Position numbers and translations under genes: made by a program
Shown: positions 20,458 through 30,982 of the stretch, in pieces
Layout of the letters: every line of letters starts with the position of its first letter
Position numbering within the stretch: position 1 is the stretch's first letter
The notes under the pieces: generated by a model
Told to the model about the DNA's origin: nothing
The model's database searches: none
What the model saw: the letters and a program-made list of their open reading frames with translations, nothing else
Source: Argyresthia goedartella
Taxonomy: Eukaryota > Arthropoda > Insecta > Lepidoptera > Argyresthiidae
Direction of reading: 5' to 3'
DNA: 64,000 nt
NCBI GenBank assembly: GCA_949825045.1
Contig: OX463829.1
Coordinates: forward strand, 3,162,001 to 3,226,000

Positions 20458-22835
20458 TCCCTGATCATTATCTTTTATTGGGAGATTTCAATTTGCCCGC
20501 CATTACTTGGAAACTGAAGTCATCAGGGTCCGGTTTCAATCCGTCTGGCAATGCCGTCAGCAACTGTAAAAACACTATTTTAGATGAATTATCCCTGGCC
20601 GGCTGGACGCAGTTTAGTGATGTGCTGAACGGTAATGATAGGCAGCTCGATCTCGTGTTCTGTGACTCTGAGGCAGAGGTGACTCGCGCACTCGATCCCA
20701 TAACTCGTGAAGATATGCCACACCACCCCGCTCTTGAAATAAAACTAACCAATATCGGAATCCTACTACCTCCAAAAAAATATTTCAATATAAAAAAGCA
20801 GATTATGATAATATTATGGCTGAATTATCCAAAATCGATTGGCTAACTACTTTGTACAATAGGACAGTGGACGAGGCGGTCGAACACTTTTATTCTATTT
20901 TGACAAAACTTATAGATGAATATGTTCCCTACTATTACAGCACTCCAAGCGGTTACCCTGTGTGGTATTCTAAACCTCTCATACACATGCTCACAGAGAA
21001 AACCAAATACCACCAGAAATGGAAAAAGTACGGGAACCCTCGCGACTACGACTGTTTTTCGCTGCTTCGTAAACGGCACAAAAAACTTCAAAAGCTATGC
21101 TGGAATAACTACAGGGTAAAATGCAATGCTGCCATCACTATTGATCCTAAAAAATTCTGGCGGTATGCAAAGGATCTTCGTCGCGATCACGGACTACCTG
21201 CGCATATAACGTATGGTTCTTGCACGGCCAACGGTGGCGAGGTACACATACGGCCCCTACCGAATCGTCGAACCTGCTTAGTTGCATAGGCTCCATTGAG
21301 TTAGATAAGGACCTCGTCCTGAAGTACCTGAAGCAAATCAATACCAACAAGGGGGCTGGTCACGACAATATTCCGCCATTATTCATAAGAAGATGCGCAG
21401 AACATCTGGCTACTCCATTGAGCATTATTTTTCAAAGATCTTTAAGGGAGAACATGTTCCCCTCTCAATGGAAAAAGCATTCGTCGTGCCTATTCACAAG
21501 GGTGGATCCAAAAGTAGTGCGAAACAGTATCGCCCGGTATCCATACTCCCTGTTTTTAGCAAGACATTTGAGTTGATCGTCCATGACCAAATATACCCCA
21601 TTGTATCACGTAGCATCCCACCCGCTCAACATGGTTTTATGCGTAAGCGCTCTACTGTTTCTAATTTGGTCGAGTTCGTAGATGCTGTGGCTGCTAACAT
21701 GGATCAAGGCTATCAGGTAGACGCCGTGTATACCAATTATTTCAAATGCTTTGATAGGCTTAGACACGATGTTATTATCAATAAGTTAACCGAAATCGGC
21801 ACACACGGTGATTTGCTTAGGTGGATCGACTCGTACCTTCGAAATCGTAGCCAGGCGGTCAGAATCGGCTGCTTCAAATCGCGTTTTGCTCCTATATCAT
21901 CCGGAGTCCCCCAGGGTTTTCATTTAGGACCACTTCTATTTAATGTGTGTATGTATGATATATCTAAATGCTTCAGTTTTGCCCATTTCCTCATGTACGC
22001 AGATGATACTAAAATTTACATGCCTATTGCCACGGAATAGGACTGCATAAAACTCCAGGATGATCTCTGTAGGCTCTCGGACTACTGCAAACGTAACAGC
22101 CTGGATCTGAACGCTGTGAAATGCCAGTGCATCACCTTCTCTAGGAAACACACAACCATTGTTTTCCAATACAGACTAAATGACCACACCTTGAATAGAG
22201 TTACAGAAATCAGAGACCTCGGCGTAATACTTGACTCCAAACTTACGTTCATACCACATTACGATAACATTATATCTAAGGCGGTCAAAATGTTAGGTTT
22301 TATATATCGTGCCTCTAAGCCGCTGCGCTCGTCTCTTGTGCTAAAAACGCTTTATTTTGCTTATGTGCGTAGTGTACTCGAGTATGCGTCGCCGGTTTGG
22401 TCACCGAACTATTCAACACATTCCGAAAGGATTGAATCGCTACAAAATAGATTCATCAAATAATTAAATTATAGGCCTGGTTCTTCAGAGTGCACTCGCC
22501 AAGAAAGCTTGGAGAATCATACAATTATGTCATTGGCAGACAGGAGAACATTGGCTGACATGAAACTTCTTCATGATGTCGTTAGTTATCGCATCGATAG
22601 TAGTGCATTAGTGAGCAAGGTGTTACTGCGCGCCGCCCCCCCGCGAGCGCGCCGGCGCGTCCCGAGCGTGCTCACACACGCCCGCGCGCGTGCCGGCTAC
22701 GCTGCCAACTCACCTTTGAACAGAAGCATCGATGTTTACGAAAGACACTTTTCCGACCTGGACATTTTTCTGTTGAGTCGTCCTAAATTCGTGCTCCAAA
22801 TAAAAAAGGAACTATTGGGGCGGATTAGTAATTAA
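20458..22835 (+). pseudogene. Jockey/CR1-like ORF2, 5'-truncated and frameshifted
   Basis: It starts within the endonuclease (LLLGDFNLPAITW; QLDLVFCDSEAEV). Frameshifts at about 20800 and 21280 separate the following blocks. These are the endonuclease-RT linker (KKFWRYAKDLRRDHGLP) and the RT with NKGAGHDNIPP, YRPVSILPVFSK, GFMRKRSTVSNL, SSGVPQGFHLGPLLFN and MYADDTKIY. A stop at 22038-22040 precedes LDLNAVKCQCITFSR. Another after NRFIK (22461-22463) precedes the C-terminal region ending RPKFVLQIKKELLGRISN. The usual acidic residue after the fingers is here NYFKCFDRL rather than DYSKAFD, another sign of decay. Confidence 0.88.
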
Positions 22836-23247
22836 TGTGTCATGAGACGGACTAAAATATACCAGTGCTAGATTAGTATCAGCGTTGATTATACTTCCGG
22901 AACATCCACACGACACAACACAACTACAGTAACTCACCCTGCTTAGTAGGCAACCTGCCCGAAACCCGAACCCAAGACCTTGGTCGTAGGGCTAAGCAGG
23001 TACACAGTACACTCACTCACCCCACATATATGTTGCCATATTCACACATTTTTGAAGCATTTTTGCAATTTTAATTTTTCTTTGTTTTACTTATTTACTT
23101 TACTACTATATACTACTTTACTTTATTACCCTATTGAAAGTTTATAGATCGCACTGATTCGTAATGGGCATTTAATGTTTTTAATATTGATTGTATTATT
23201 TATTTACATATGCTGTGAATTAGCAAATAAACAAATGAAATGAAAAA
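20458..23247 (+). mobile_element. Jockey/CR1-like element, 5'-truncated
   Basis: ORF2 remnant plus about 410 bp of 3' UTR ending in AAACAAATGAAATGAAA at about 23247, directly abutting a SINE in the opposite orientation. Confidence 0.75.
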
Positions 23248-23248
23248 C

Positions 23249-23350
23249 ATCCGTTCTCATGAAACAAAGATATGCCCCCACCGGGACTCGAACCCGGGAC
23301 CCTTGGCATCGTAGGCAAGGTCACTGCCGACTCGGCCATTCGGGTCGGCC
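23249..23350 (-). repeat. SINE family 1, head only
   Basis: Read on the minus strand it is a tRNA-like head: box A in TGGCCGAGTCGGC, box B GGGTTCGAGTCCC, followed by the first part of the body. Most of the body is missing. Confidence 0.75.
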
Positions 23351-24422
23351 ATGAGTTACATGATTTTGAATCATAATGCGTCGTCTCCCTAATTTGTGAG
23401 TACCTAATAAAAGTGTGAAAATTGGCAACACTGTTTTCCTTTCTGCCAACTTAACGGCGAAGTAAAAATGTATGTAAAACCCACTTATTAGACAAGGTGT
23501 TGCAAGAATAAATGCAAATTAATTCTGTTGATGATAGTTACAACTGCAAACTATATTTAATATTCTTTGCACACAACGATGTTGGATTGCAAGTTCAGCT
23601 AACTCCCGTTTGCCACTGCGTCGTCGGGCGCGTCAAAAGTCGCTATCTTAGAGTCTTAAGACGCCGCAGTAGGCCAAAGCAGCCTAAAAATCTCCAGTTA
23701 TTCAAAATAGGAGTATAAAGCAGTTGTTTCTTTATACTAGCTTGTTCATCATGATCTTTCAGGGGTTTGTGAACGCAAAAACTTTATTTGATTATTTTTG
23801 CTCGAGAAAGGTATCCCGAAGTTATCAAAAAAACTGTTTTTCACAATATATTTGTTACAATTTCGCACCGGATTTGAATTAATGTATTTATTTCATCATT
23901 TTAAAAATGTTTAGTTATGTTATTAGTCCTCTATAGATCGGTAAAGAGAGCTTTTCAACATTTGAATTCCTATTATTTCAAAAGTAAGCTGAAGATAAAA
24001 TTCTAAGGTCCTCTGGGGTGATGCCTACCCTCAACGACGATTATGGCCTGCCCAATCATTCTGTTGCTAACTCGTTGACTATAGCGTCAACGACGAAGAG
24101 TTATTTTAGTTTTGCAGTTGATGGCGTTTCGTTTTCTCCCGGATTTTTTCTGCAATTTTACCATGCAAATAATATCGAGCAGATTTTTTATCTTCAGACG
24201 AATAGCAGACGCTGATTTACAAAATCATGATAAACCATCGTAAACATATTGATAATGCATTTGCGATTGTTTTAATGATAAGAAATTTCATATCGATATC
24301 CGCACAGCTTATTAAAATTATCTGCTTCTCTATCAATGATATGCATGACGTTTAGCTAGATTATGATGATAATAAGGGAAATATTAATGTACATATCAAT
24401 AACACTGATTTGCACAACAAAT
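23351..24422. other. No gene seen
   Basis: AT-rich sequence without a convincing coding region; 24229-24360 contains several ATCGAT-type words but no clear repeat. Confidence 0.5.
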
Positions 24423-24605
24423 ATACTGATTTTCACAGCAAATATCAGGGCAAAATACTGCGGAAGCTTAGGTGAAGGGTAAAGGAGATGAGCAAAGCGA
24501 AGCTCCCTTTATCCTTTGTATAAGGTTGAACATGTAAGAACAACAAGAATACTTAAAACATAAAAAGGGTTTTTTCTGATCCTTTTTTGCTGTGAAAATC
24601 AGTAT
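24423..24605 (+). mobile_element. Short inverted-repeat MITE, copy 1
   Basis: Terminal inverted repeats ATACTGATTTTCACAGCA and its complement (TGCTGTGAAAATCAGTAT) bound a 183-bp non-coding element. A second copy in opposite orientation lies at 51152-51333; both carry an internal stem around GGGAGC..TTCGCT..GCTCCC. Confidence 0.75.
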
Positions 24606-24705
24606 TTTTGGTGTGCGATATAATACTAGCCTAATAATAATAGAATAATTAGCTGCAAGTTCAATTTATTAATTTTATTGATTAATCGCGGTCTTATAAC
24701 TTAGG

Positions 24706-25555
24706 TTTAGACTCGCGAAGGTTAGAAATTCTTTCAAGGGTCAATGCATTCTCTACTACAACAAGATACCTCTGGAGATCTTGAAATTGCCATTTGAGCA
24801 ATTTAAAAACCATGTTAAAGCGACTTTGTCGAAAAAGGGATATTACAATGTTCAAGATTACTTAAATGATGGGACTGTATGGGGTTAATCTGGCTCAACA
24901 CAGACATTGCTGTTAATAATTTTGTAATTATTTATTCCTGCTTATTAATTATGATAATGACTAAATATTATATTTTGAAGCATAAGCAATTTTTAAAAAA
25001 CCGGTCAAGTGCGAGTCTAAATCGCGCATGAAGGGTTCCGTACCACCGTTCAATGGAAGCGATGGCGTGGAGTGAATAGTTTGGATTTTACACAGCAAAA
25101 TATTGTTTACAAAGTTATTGGTGCGGTTACTTTCACACTCTATGTACGTAATCAGGTGCATCCATAAGTTTGTATGTGGTATTGAAAGAATTGTTGTATG
25201 GGAGCCCCCTTAAATATTTCTTTTATCCTGTTTTTTAGTATTTGTTGTTATAGCGGCAACAGAAATACATAATCTGTGAAAATTTCAACTCTCTAGCTAG
25301 CTAAGTTCTTGAGATACAGCCTGGTGACAGACGGACGGACGGACGGACGGACGGACGGACAGCGAAGTCTTAGTAATAGGGTTCCGTTCTTACCCGTTGG
25401 GTACGGAACCCTAAAAAGAGATCTAAAAATCTATCTGTGGGAGTTTCTACGCCCTTCTCTCCCACAGTGGTCCAATGTAGAGAAGTGGCAAAAATGACGA
25501 TTGCTAAGTGTATGTAAATATCTACAGTAATAAAGACATTTGGAATTTGGAATTT
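24706..25555 (+). mobile_element. Jockey-like 3' end, interrupted by another repeat
   Basis: The first part (24706-25000) repeats 770-1060: the last ORF2 codons (VSNSFKG-like region to NDGTVWG and TAA) and the start of the 3' UTR. The second part (25418-25555) repeats 1062-1199. Between them lies a 417-bp dispersed repeat absent from the first copy. The ORF portion is a 5'-truncated relic. Confidence 0.85.
25001..25417 (+). repeat. Lepidopteran dispersed repeat CCGGTCAAGTG...ACGGAACCCTAAAAA
   Basis: It begins CCGGTCAAGTGCGAGTCTAA, includes GAAGGGTTCCGTACC, a (GACG)n tract at 25327-25358 and GTCTTAGTAATAGGG, and ends GGTACGGAACCCTAAAAA. I recognise this as a very common non-coding repeat of moth and butterfly genomes, but cannot assign it to a named family. 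Comparison with 1-1199 gives the exact insertion point in the A-rich 3' UTR. Confidence 0.75.
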
Positions 25556-26226
25556 TATATTCGCCGATGTCACGTGTGTTTTATAGATTTTCACTGCACT
25601 TGTATTTGGACTGGTTCTCTTTTAAAGAACTTCGTTAGCACTCACCTCATATGGTCTCGTGCAGGCCGGTGGGATCCAAGTATTTCCTGCGGACACGAGC
25701 AACCATTGCCCCGCCCGCCTGCTCGGCATTTTATTAATTTCTTGCCTCTCGCAATGCATAAAAAACACGCGCCTAAGATTTTATATAAGACTTGCGAGAC
25801 CTTTTAATGGCCTTGAACTACAGAAACGAACTTCGAACGAATGAACATCGAGGAAACAAATCGCTTGTAAAATAATCAAAGCAAATTGGTTCATTGGATC
25901 ATCAAAAGATTTACTTCCGTTACGCTTACTTCGTAGATTTTGCTGCTTAACATGCTCATTGAGAAACGAGGCGATGGCTTGCAGGTGATAAAACAGTTGT
26001 TTCTCTATCTTGTGGCTGGAATTTTCATGCCTTTTTTTTCTGTAAACAAGAGAGACCATATAACTAGCCGTCTTGACCATACCCTAAAGTATCTTGATGA
26101 CCAATCAAATGGTTAGGGGCCTGTTGCACCTCGTTGCGTGTAATAGTAAAAATTTGGGGTTGAATGGAATACGGGGTGCTTTGGGCCTCGTAAGGATCTC
26201 GCACGAGGTTTGTCGATAGAACTAGC
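25556..26226. other. No gene seen
   Basis: Mixed sequence without recognisable domains in any frame. Confidence 0.5.
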
Positions 26227-26400
26227 TTGTGTCTTATAATCGCGGGTGTTTTGCATAATGGAAGAAACGAAGAAGTGGCACAGAGACTTTCAAGCAAGCA
26301 ACGAGATAAAAAAGTGAAGAAGGTGAAAGGTTATTGTGAGACGTGCGCCAAAGCTTTATGCTTAAATTGCTTAACTGAAAAACAATACATACAACCGGTA
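26227..26400 (+). pseudogene. Possible piggyBac-like C-terminal zinc-ribbon fragment
   Basis: The frame contains KQRDKKVKKVKGYCETCAKA followed by LCLNC. The spacing C-x2-C-x4-C-x2-C after a basic stretch recalls the cysteine-rich C-terminus of piggyBac-type transposases. There is no supporting catalytic domain nearby, so this is a guess from one motif. Confidence 0.3.
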
Positions 26401-26414
26401 ACTGAGGCACCTCC

Positions 26415-26660
26415 ATGTCAGGCAGCCTGGTGCTACCCAGGGACCCTTACCACCCGCCTCTGGACGTCATTGTGCCGCTGTTGAAAGCGCAGGGCACCGA
26501 CCATCGATCCGGCCGCCTGGATCCCAGCAACATTGGCGGACATAATGACTGGAATTTAGCCAAGGGCACCCATGCAGTCTTGTACGAACTCATGTGTAGC
26601 GCATCTTGGGCCAATTTTGTCGAAGCTCCTGATGTAGAGAGGGCGGTCAGACTTTTTTTT
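26415..26660 (+). other. Coding-like segment, unidentified
   Basis: The plus frame from an AG at 26418 reads GSLVLPRDPYHPPLDVIVP, then LKAQGTDHRSGRLDPSNIGG and THAVLYELMCSASWANFVEA. GC-rich third positions and a compositionally normal protein without stops for about 80 codons set it apart from the surrounding AT-rich DNA. A possible acceptor (CTCCATGTCAG/GC) precedes it; a clear donor was not found. I do not recognise the protein. It could be a host exon, a captured gene fragment or chance. Confidence 0.3.
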
Positions 26661-26766
26661 TTATTTAACTCAAATCCACAGCCTGTCAACTAACAAAAAC
26701 TTAAAAAATGGCCGATTATGGATTTCACTATGTGTACTTATTAGTATAAAGACAAACAGGCTTTGA

Positions 26767-27014
26767 CGACCCGAATGGCCGAGTCGGCAATGATCCTGCC
26801 TACGAAGCCAAGGGTCCCGGGTTCGAGTCCCGGTAGGGGCAAATATTTGTTTGATGAGAACGGATGTTTGAACCTTAGTCATGGTTGTTTATCTATCTAA
26901 GTATAATATTTACTATATTAGTATGTGTGTCGTTGTCTAGTACTCAAGATGCAGGGAATCCTAGTTTGCGGCTAGATCAATGTGTGTAAATAGTGTCCAA
27001 GGTATTATTATTAT
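26767..27014 (+). repeat. SINE family 1, near full length
   Basis: tRNA-like head with box A TGGCCGAGTCGG and box B GGGTTCGAGTCCC (26780-26838), a body with GATGAGAACGGATGTTTG, and a 3' end AGTGTCCAAGGTATTATTATT. The head is a SINE promoter, not a functional tRNA gene: it lacks a foldable acceptor stem and is repeated in the window. Confidence 0.8.
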
Positions 27015-27395
27015 ATAACATGAAATAACATTAACAGCTTTGACAGAAGTATGAGCCTGTGAGTTAATGTTGAAGGTGTGTTCTGTTGTGTATATTGTAA
27101 AGTGTGTGTGCGTATATGTACGTGTGTGCCTTAGAGATACGACAGTATATTAATTTTAGGACAAAATTAAATGATATGTAATAAGTAGTTGTAAGTTTAG
27201 GCAGATGGCAAGCGCAGCGGATGGTTCAGTATTATTATCAACTTGGTAAGGGAGGGATCTGATTTAATAAACAAGGGGTGAGATAAAATATATTATGATT
27301 TTCCTATCATTGCTAACGAGACTAGTCCTTAAACTCTCTGAGGTACTGAAGGGGTCCAGATCTGAGAAGAGTTTATTGTATGTCTTAGGAAGTCT
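27015..27395. other. No gene seen
   Basis: GT-rich and AT-rich sequence, no element recognised. Confidence 0.5.
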
Positions 27396-27860
27396 ATGAC
27401 ATGTGGAGTTAGATGCATAATTAGTGCGATCGAACGGTACAAAAAACAGTTAGGTGTGCCTGTTCTTTTAGATGGTACAGCCAGGGTTAACATATCTGTC
27501 ACTAGTCTAGGGCAGTCTAAAACCTATCGCTTCAACGAGATCTTCAATAACTCGATCCCGAAGAAGACCAGGCCGAGCTTACCTACCAGGCGTAATCCAG
27601 TGGAAATCGTCAGAGAGGCCAGCCGGCTACTCTGCATTCAGTGAGCTGAGAGCCAGCATCAAATCCCACATAGCTACAGCATACTTGAGCTAGATGAAAA
27701 GTATCTAGGGTAGCATCAGATATAACTCACGCGCGTTTTGGAAACATGTGAGTGGCCTAAGATCGAAGGGGGGTTTCAAACCTCGGGTCACGCATCATGG
27801 GCAAGAGTGTGTTGGAGAGGAAGCTGCAGCTAAATTGGAATTGACTGAAATTGTATGTAG
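27396..27860 (+). pseudogene. Non-LTR endonuclease-RT linker fragment
   Basis: 27610-27850 reads, with stops, as AFSELRASIKSHIATAYL, IRYNSRAFWKHVSGLRSK and VTHHGQECVGEEAAAKLE. That is the region between endonuclease and RT of jockey/I-type elements (..NPR.FW.fv...). The ORF just upstream (27396-27644, NISVTSLGQSKTYRFNEIFN) probably belongs to the same relic. No RT motifs follow. Confidence 0.45.
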
Positions 27861-27883
27861 ATAATGTAATATGTTTTATACTA

Positions 27884-28352
27884 TTTATCTACACACGTAT
27901 CATAAACCCTCTTTAATGCGTACAAAAACCGCACGTTACGATCAGCATAATGTTAAACTATTTGGTAAAAACTCATTTCTTATCTGAAAAATTACACATT
28001 ATGACCATAATGTGTAGTTTTTCTATATATTATGACATTCAAATTTCGAACGCCGACGCCCGACGGCATGCCGCCCCTAGTTTGTCTGTGATGTTGGTAC
28101 TGACATTTAAATTTCGAACGCCGACGCCCGCCTGCATGAAGTTGGTACAGAACAAGCTAAACAACTGCAGAGCCACAATGCCGGTCAAACTTACGGTTCC
28201 CGAACACATCAAAGAGAGATTATGATATGTGTATAGATAAACTAGTGTATGTAACTGTATATAATTAGGCATTAAAACTCTCGAGGGATATTATTATGAA
28301 ACTTGCCTCGAGTTTGAATGCCCTCCATTATGTAGCAGTCACATAAAATACT
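27884..28352 (+). mobile_element. Hairpin MITE, copy A
   Basis: A 358-bp segment begins TTTATCTACACACGTATCAT and ends in its near complement (28219-28241). It contains a 16-bp-arm hairpin near 27988-28022 and a tandemly repeated block around TTTCGAACGCCGACGCCCG (28035 and 28108). It is followed by an arm-loop-arm segment GGCATTAAAACTCTCGAG..GAATGCC and a GTCACATAAA end. Copies lie at 48355-48858 and, inverted, at 52190-52650. Confidence 0.75.
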
Positions 28353-28632
28353 ATTATATTATTTATTGATAAGTTTTAATGGTCAACATGATATTTTTAC
28401 AACGCTTTGGAACTAATCTGTTATATTAAATATAAATAAAAACCCACACACGGTAGTTTGAACCTGGTACCGCGTTATTCTGCAATTATCCAAATTACCC
28501 TCCGCAGTGAGCGTGTTAAAATTTTGTTGTTATTCAATTTCGAAATATTATGATTCTTATTCCAGAAGTGAAGCGGCTATGACTTGTTAGATGTGCAACC
28601 ATCCAACAAGTCATAGTAGGACAGAGACTAGT

Positions 28633-28785
28633 AGGGAGCTGCTCTGTGGTCTAGTAGGTTTCATGATTATTCCTTACGCGAGAGCTGCAGGTTCGAATTC
28701 CAGTGCTGACCATGTACCAATGAGATAAGTAGTTTATCTGAAATATCAACATCCTAACGGTGATGGAAAACGTCATGAGGAAATA
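28633..28785 (+). repeat. SINE family 2, plus-strand copy
   Basis: tRNA-like head with TGGTCTAGTAGG as box A and GGTTCGAATTCC as box B, then TACCAATGAGATAAGTAG and GATGGAAAACGTCATGAGGA, all in common with the minus-strand copies at 35437-35712 and 47935-48219. The 3' half is missing. A separate 12-bp inverted repeat (CTATGACTTGTT with AACAAGTCATAG) lies just upstream at 28577-28616. Confidence 0.7.
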
Positions 28786-29340
28786 TTAATTATTCCATAG
28801 AAGCGACGATGCTGTCACGTAAAATTGAGTATTTAACTGGCAAAAAGTTGGCACCATTTTTCCTTGCCATCACAAAGAAAACTAGGTTAGGAAATATTAG
28901 AAACAAAAAAACCTTTTGTTTATAATATTTGAAGGAATCTATAATTATTTATAAAGGCTGTAAGGGGATGTTAAAAATTAAGCATTTCCTTCCAATGACA
29001 GATATTTCTTTTCTTTATTCGTTAGAACAAGTACACACTTTGTTTATTCGGCCATGTCTCCCGCTTGGGTGATTACAGAGCCAATAAAAAATTAAGCGAT
29101 ACTCTATTTGGGTAGCAGTCTGTGCTTTCGGTTAACTAGTGAACAAATTTGGAACACAAATGGACCTTCAATTAATGAATAAGGAAATCCTCAATTTAAT
29201 CGTCGCATCTCCAGAGAACTAACTCCTAACTTAAACATTGGTTGCAGAGAAATCAGCGACCATTCATTGGTTAGTAATAGGGGTCTAATTCTCATATTAT
29301 TTTGGGGGTACAAGTAAATACAAATAACCTGTGTCGTGGG
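28786..29340. other. No gene seen
   Basis: AT-rich sequence without recognisable coding potential. Confidence 0.5.
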
Positions 29341-29545
29341 AGCCAGAAACAGAGGGAACCGGGGTAAATGCCGTATTTGGTAGTGAGTCTCCAAACAATA
29401 AAGGCGCCGTCGACAAGCCAAGTACGGCATTATACACCCTTGAGAGCAATCACTATATACTATTGCTGTCGTGTTTCATAAGAGACTCGGAGCCCTGGAT
29501 TGAACTCTCTCGCTTATTAGGCAGAACTTCGACCGCTATGCGACA
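29341..29545 (-). repeat. SINE family 3 with an inverted partial duplication
   Basis: On the minus strand the head reads CATAGCGGTCGAAGTTC (box A) and GAGTTCAATCCAGGG (box B), a tRNA-like arrangement. The body then runs to TAATGCCGTACTTGG. Beyond that the plus strand carries AAATGCCGTATTTGG, so part of the body is present again in the other orientation. The same SINE flanks the DIRS element at 36142-47640 on both sides. Confidence 0.6.
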
Positions 29546-29557
29546 GAGGCCTTTTAT

Positions 29558-29800
29558 AGGGTAACGTACCCGAAGGGTGCCAAACGGGACCCTATTAGTA
29601 AGCCTCCGCTGTCCGTTCGTTCATCTGTTTGTCGGTCAGCGGACTCTAACTTACAAACATAGAGTAGACATTTACGAAATGTGTATTTGTGTTGCCGCTA
29701 TAGCAACAAACAATGAATCAGACGCATTTATATATAAAAGGCCTGATTTTTGCGTTTTTTTCTCTGTTTCTATTCAGTATTAGGTACATGCTTGAAAGAA
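29558..29800 (-). repeat. Lepidopteran GACGGACAGCGGAGGCTTAG-type repeat
   Basis: Read on the minus strand it contains GACAGCGGAGGCTTACTAAT and GGCACCCTTCGGGTACGTTA, similar to 47790-47890 and 33900-33970. Confidence 0.6.
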
Positions 29801-30271
29801 ACTAAATCTGTTGGAAGTGGCAAAGTTGTAAACGAGATGATACTTCAAACAACCTGACCTTAAGTGGCTCAAAGCTAACTAATTACTAACTACCGTCACT
29901 GATCAGCTTACAGTAGTTCAGTTGACCACTGTCAACTGAACTACCGTAACTTAGTCATATAAAATATTTCCTAATTTACCGCATAAAACTCCCCTCAGAA
30001 TTTCTCTATCAGAATCACGCGCTGCGGTCTAGGCTAGGACGCGACAGTTTATCGGGAATCGACTGTGCCACCAGCCAAGCCTGTAGGGAAATCAGTCGCT
30101 CTTTGTGATCCAGACCCCTTTTCGTTAGGACTTTGTGCGGCTCACTAATATTGAGTAGCAATCTAGCTGGCAGTCGAGACTTTGTGGTGGTAGTCTAGGG
30201 CATTTAAAAATGGCAGTGTTCTAAATTCAAAAGATATTCATTGTTTCTTCCTTGTTATCAAAGTTACATTT
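29801..30271. other. No gene seen
   Basis: A hairpin (CAGTAGTTCAGTTGACC with its complement, 29909-29945) is the only structure noticed. Confidence 0.5.
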
Positions 30272-30474
30272 AATACAAATACAGTAGATTGTACAAAAAG
30301 GGCGTAAAATACGCGATTTCACCCGAGACGTAGATATCCACCCGATCCGCAGGCTTGGGTGGATAGTTAAGTCGAGGGTAAAATGGGGTTTATGACCGAG
30401 TTATACACCCTGCTTTTCACTTTGATTGCGAGAAAATGAAACAGTGATAATGTAAAAAATACTTTCTGAGAATG

Positions 30475-30633
30475 TATTGTCTAGTTTGCCATTTCTCCAG
30501 AGCATGAAAATTTCATACGTTTCAAGATAAATTTGCTTGGATTTAGGCGGCAATATCTGTTCAAAACTCCTTTTGCTTTTGTTTCCATAAGTGTGTTAGG
30601 CGTAAGCATTATTTCCTCTTCACTTGACGACAT
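30475..30633 (-). pseudogene. Tyrosine-recombinase-like (Crypton-type) N-terminal fragment
   Basis: The ORF starts MSSSEEEIMLTPNTL. After a frameshift the next frame reads ILPPKSKQIYLETYEIF and MLWRNGK. This acidic start followed by LPxKSxxxYxxxYExFMxW is what I know from insect Crypton-like tyrosine recombinases and their domesticated relatives, where it forms the N-terminal DNA-binding domain. The catalytic domain is absent. Assignment rests on this motif alone. Confidence 0.45.
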
Positions 30634-30982
30634 ATTAATTAACTTTAGTAAAACAACAAGTTTTGCAAAGAAAACAACTAAATAAAAGTCAAAAACAAGT
30701 CTCTTTCCCGCTAATGCTTTTTTTTTCTGCAAGTCATTTATAGCTTAGGTCGTATGCGATACTGCCCGAGTCATGCTTGTTTTTTATATTAAGCTTATAC
30801 TTGTTTTTATTAGATTTTAGATTCTTTTTTTTACTATACTATATAGAATGCAAATAAATTAAAGTAAATGTATGTAAAATAACAAATTTATTTAATGCAG
30901 TCACCTCGTCTGTCAGGCTGAATAGCTCAATCATCTTCGTCTAGATTATTAATCTGTGGTCTAGATGACGACAACACTTTTC

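Noticed and set aside
25327..25358. (GACG)n tract as an independent microsatellite
   Set aside because: It is a standard internal part of the dispersed repeat at 25001-25417.
26767..26845. Apparent tRNA genes (also at 23276, 29481, 48150, 51824 and 52831)
   Set aside because: They have A- and B-box-like words but lack a proper acceptor stem pairing, recur with the same extended body and often have simple-repeat tails. They are SINE heads.
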